From the NCBI GenBank assembly GCA_903852495.1, contig CAINRC010000014.1, forward strand, positions 1 through 34,988: 34,988 bases of DNA. Reading direction: 5' to 3'. The translations under genes and the position numbers were made by a program. The notes beneath the pieces are model-generated. The model saw nothing but the letters and a program-made list of their open reading frames with translations. It was not told where the DNA came from and ran no database searches. The DNA comes from an uncultured Geobacteraceae bacterium. GTDB taxonomy: Bacteria; Desulfobacterota; Desulfuromonadia; Geobacterales; Pseudopelobacteraceae. Positions within the stretch are counted from its first letter, which is position 1, and each line of letters begins with the position of its first letter. Shown one piece after another: positions 32,682 through 34,988 of this stretch.

Positions 32682-33824
32682 CTACTCGCACACGATAACA
32701 GCCTCAACGCGGAAGTTCTTCCGCCGTCCGACAGCAGTTTTATTTGAGGCAATCGGCCTGGCCTGACCGTATCCGACGGCGGAAAGCCGGCTACCGTCTA
32801 TCCCAAACGTGGTGACAAGATAATCCCGCACGCTGTCGGCACGAGCCTTGGACAGCTTCGCCATTCGTGCCTCGCCACCAGCGGCGGTATGACCTTCAAT
32901 CGTTCCCCTCGCCGTCGGGTTCTCTTTCATAAACCGCCCCAACCGATCAAGTCTCCTGGCATATTCTCCCTTTACTGCCGACCTGCCGCCGCCAAACTCG
33001 ATGATGAGGACGGTGGTTTTGTTGCAGTAGTACCCGCTTGCCTTCACGGGGAGAGCTGTAACGGCAGACTCAGCTTTGGCAGGTTCAATGGCTGCCTTCA
33101 CTGCAATTGATGCAATTACTGGCGGAGCAACGACAACCGGCGGCACTGCCTCGACGGTTGGTACCGGTGCTTTCTGCACAGGTGCCGCCACGCTCTTGAC
33201 CGGTGCAGGGGGAGGAGAAACCACCGCTGCTGCTATTACCGGTTCAACCGGGACAGCAACGGGCACGACGGCTGTAACCACCGGGGCGACACCGCCGAGC
33301 TGGAAATGGACACCCAGCAGAAATTCCACATTGTTATAGGTTGTGGCGTTGTAGCCGTACATAATATGCCTGATATCAGCCCGGACAGCGATGTTATCAG
33401 TTACGGAATATTTTGCTCCCGCACCGTAGTCAAAGGCGCCGTGCAGTTTGTTGTTCACACCGGTTCCGGCGAATTTGATGCCGGAGTATCCGGCGGCCAG
33501 ATATGGTACGAGCTGATTGTCCGGGACGAAGTGATACAGCGCCTGGCCGCCGAAACGGTGCAGGGCGATATTTTTCAGAGACCAGTACCTGGAATCCGTG
33601 GGGGTTACATAGTCATACACCGCTTCGACACCTAGTGCTTTGGTGAACGAGTACCCTCCTCTGACGCCCAGCACCGGGGCGGCATCGAACTGCTGGTTGC
33701 TACCGTAGATGAAACCGCCGACCAGTGGGGATATTGAATACGCGCCTTCTCTGACGGCGCCGAACGCGGTTGCTGCCGAGATCGTCAGGGCCGCAACCAG
33801 TGTGAAAAGTATTATTTTACGCAT
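32682..33824 (-). CDS. OmpA-family outer-membrane protein
   Basis: The 380-residue protein has a signal peptide (IILFTLVAALTISAATAFGA), an N-terminal outer-membrane beta-barrel domain (about 25-195, with GGYSFTKALGVEAVYDYV). A Pro/Val/Ala-rich linker (about 200-265) leads to a C-terminal OmpA domain (about 275-380). That domain normally binds peptidoglycan through an Asp in GHTD and an Arg in RAxSV. Here Arg is present (SKARADSVRDYL), but the Asp position reads GHTAAGG, so Ala replaces Asp with a one-residue shortening. Peptidoglycan binding may be lost or changed. ATG 33824 has AGAGG eight bases upstream. Confidence 0.93.
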   Translation of the reverse strand: MRKIILFTLVAALTISAATAFGAVREGAYSISPLVGGFIYGSNQQFDAAPVLGVRGGYSFTKALGVEAVYDYVTPTDSRYWSLKNIALHRFGGQALYHFVPDNQLVPYLAAGYSGIKFAGTGVNNKLHGAFDYGAGAKYSVTDNIAVRADIRHIMYGYNATTYNNVEFLLGVHFQLGGVAPVVTAVVPVAVPVEPVIAAAVVSPPPAPVKSVAAPVQKAPVPTVEAVPPVVVAPPVIASIAVKAAIEPAKAESAVTALPVKASGYYCNKTTVLIIEFGGGRSAVKGEYARRLDRLGRFMKENPTARGTIEGHTAAGGEARMAKLSKARADSVRDYLVTTFGIDGSRLSAVGYGQARPIASNKTAVGRRKNFRVEAVIVCE

Positions 33825-33858
33825 ACAACGCACCTCTGTTGTTGAAATTGTGTTCAGC

Positions 33859-34416
33859 TTACTGTTCCACGCCGAGAGTCGTTTTTACGCTACCAGTAAT
33901 GTCTATCGCGCTGGGTCCACCGACAACCTTGTAGAAGGGGTCGATGCCGGCATTCAGGGCGTAGATGCTATTTGGTGTAACGCTGAAGCCTGCTGCTACA
34001 GTAAAATACAGGTTCAGGAAATTGCCGCCACGGTAGTTGTCCAGGGTGATTGGCATCTGGATGTAGGCGGTGCGGGTGGATGCAGAATAGCTACCGTAGG
34101 CAATAGCACTTAGATATGTGCTGCGAATGGCGCTGCCGGGTGTCAGTGATGTGGGGGCAATTTCACCAGAGCCTCCAGTTAGTGTGCGGACCGACAGACC
34201 AGCGGGGAATTTCACCGGCACATCAAACCCGGTGATCGGCACGCTCAACCGAGCCGTGCTGATGGCGGTAAAGGTAAGCTTGTATGTGCCGGGTGACAGC
34301 GTTTTGTCGTTCGGCACGGCCACGGTCGGGGTTTCAATCAGGTCGCCGCCACCGCCGCCGCAGGCGGAAAGCGCCAGCGCAGCAGCGCAGAGAATCAATA
34401 GTTTTCGTATATTCAT
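33859..34416 (-). CDS. Lipoprotein, possibly cohesin-like fold
   Basis: The protein (185 residues from the ATG at 34416) begins MNIRKLLILCAAALALSACG, a lipoprotein signal with a Gly-rich run after the Cys. GGGG lies upstream, supporting this start. The mature part is beta-rich: TYKLTFTAIS, then GFDVPVKFPAGLSV, AYIQMPITLDN and FLNLYFTVAAGF. The strand order and the 'G-F-D-x-x-x-x-F-P' segment faintly recall cohesin/carbohydrate-binding-type sandwiches. The gene lies 32 bases downstream of a dockerin-repeat gene. Cohesin similarity is a hypothesis; lipoprotein status is firm. Confidence 0.65.
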   Translation of the reverse strand: MNIRKLLILCAAALALSACGGGGGDLIETPTVAVPNDKTLSPGTYKLTFTAISTARLSVPITGFDVPVKFPAGLSVRTLTGGSGEIAPTSLTPGSAIRSTYLSAIAYGSYSASTRTAYIQMPITLDNYRGGNFLNLYFTVAAGFSVTPNSIYALNAGIDPFYKVVGGPSAIDITGSVKTTLGVEQ

Positions 34417-34448
34417 GGTGGTACCCCTTTTTATAGATATAGCGCCTT

Positions 34449-34922
34449 TTACCAACCCAGACCGACCGCTTTGCGCAAAATCAGTACGGTATCTTCAATG
34501 TCTATCCGGCCATTACCCACTGCAACACCATTCACCAGCGGCCCCACATCGCCACGCCATTTTTCCTGGCTCGACAGCTGAACCAGACCGACACCGGACC
34601 TCAGCGCCAGCAAGGCATCAACGATATCGACCCTGCCGTCGCCGTTGATATCGCCGGTGTGGGTACCCCCAACCTGGGGGCTGGCGACGACGATGATTTC
34701 AGCCTTATAGGCCGGACTCTCCGAACCGCCCGGCGCGATGAACACCCCCTGACCGATGGCGATGCCGGATTTGTTCATGCCGGAAGGATCAGTAGCAGAG
34801 CTGCCGCCACTGACAATGGTGCCACCGTTGATGGCGTAGTTCGGGCTGCTCTGCACAATTGCGGAAGCCGTAACTGGCAAGAGCAGGTAAACGGCGAGTT
34901 GCAGGTTAAGGAGATATTTCAT
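34449..34922 (-). CDS. Secreted dockerin-repeat protein
   Basis: The 157-residue protein has a signal peptide (LAVYLLLPVTASAI). The N-terminal part (about 25-90) contains NYAINGGTIVSGGSSATDPS. The C-terminus has two dockerin type I-like Ca-binding segments: GDINGDGRVDIVDALLALR (about 94-112) and GNGRIDIEDTVLILRKA. Dockerins bind cohesins in cellulosomes and similar assemblies; in Gram-negative bacteria their partners are mostly unknown. It lies directly upstream of a lipoprotein gene and the OmpA-family gene, all minus strand. GGAGG precedes the ATG. Confidence 0.88.
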   Translation of the reverse strand: MKYLLNLQLAVYLLLPVTASAIVQSSPNYAINGGTIVSGGSSATDPSGMNKSGIAIGQGVFIAPGGSESPAYKAEIIVVASPQVGGTHTGDINGDGRVDIVDALLALRSGVGLVQLSSQEKWRGDVGPLVNGVAVGNGRIDIEDTVLILRKAVGLGW

Positions 34923-34952
34923 TACCGGTTCCTCCGGTGGATTAATTGCTTC

Positions 34953-34958
34953 ATTATA
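34953..34958 (-). promoter_or_regulatory. Possible -10 element upstream of the dockerin gene
   Basis: A perfect TATAAT on the minus strand lies about 31 bases before the dockerin-gene start codon, in an AT-rich stretch. No good -35 match was seen. Confidence 0.35.
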
Positions 34959-34988
34959 ATTTTAGTTGATGTTTATTTTGGTATCACA

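Overview
The window looks like chromosomal DNA of a Gram-negative, Geobacter-like member of the Desulfuromonadota. This rests on gene content only: many lipoproteins and OmpA/SPOR envelope proteins, a MaeB-type malic enzyme, MglA-like and SPOR genes beside an EF-G paralogue, birA-coaX and nadC, and an RsbU/RsbV/RsbW-type partner-switching module. The species cannot be fixed from the sequence. No rRNA, tRNA, CRISPR array, transposase or integrase was recognised.

Region 1 (1-7250, all on the minus strand) is an accessory, defence-like island. It holds a partial AAA ATPase (DUF4143 type), a small zinc-ribbon protein, a type I restriction-modification pair (hsdM, hsdS) split by a HigB/HigA-type toxin-antitoxin cassette, a small lipoprotein, a DUF91/NucS-like PD-(D/E)XK nuclease and a SIMPL-domain protein. 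The toxin-antitoxin cassette lies between two copies of a 37-bp direct repeat derived from the hsdM 3' end. The downstream copy restores the hsdS ribosome-binding site and start. No hsdR lies in the window. A palindromic repeat element sits just downstream of hsdS.

Region 2 (7462-13556, minus strand) is the most unusual part: four consecutive genes whose products all carry export signals. In transcription order they are a glycerophosphodiester phosphodiesterase lipoprotein, a small ZinT/YodA-like secreted protein, a Vps62-domain lipoprotein, and a fused EutB-EutC ethanolamine ammonia-lyase with an N-terminal signal sequence. Ethanolamine ammonia-lyase is normally a two-subunit, cytosolic, adenosylcobalamin enzyme. 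An exported single-chain version beside a diesterase able to free ethanolamine suggests an extracytoplasmic route from glycerophosphoethanolamine to ethanolamine to acetaldehyde plus ammonia. That pathway is inference; the fusion, the signal peptides and the retained active-site residues are seen directly.

Region 3 (13976-17680, plus strand) runs divergently. A THI5/NMT1-type substrate-binding protein overlaps a membrane Cache-HAMP-PP2C phosphatase, followed by a STAS anti-anti-sigma factor and an RsbW-like kinase. This looks like a ligand-responsive partner-switching pathway that uses a periplasmic binding protein as its front end.

Region 4 (17696-29913) is mostly housekeeping: ruvC-ruvA (no ruvB), a beta-hydroxyacid dehydrogenase, nth, a PHP phosphoesterase, and a kinase-BON fusion. 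It ends with a long minus-strand run: nadC, birA, coaX, an EF-G paralogue, a tandem-SPOR membrane protein, an unknown protein and an MglA-like GTPase.

Region 5 (30204-34988) holds the malic enzyme maeB on the plus strand behind a clear sigma-70-type promoter. It ends at a strong terminator inside a palindromic element. Facing it on the minus strand are a dockerin-repeat secreted protein, a lipoprotein that may carry a cohesin-like fold, and an OmpA-family protein lacking the usual peptidoglycan-binding Asp.
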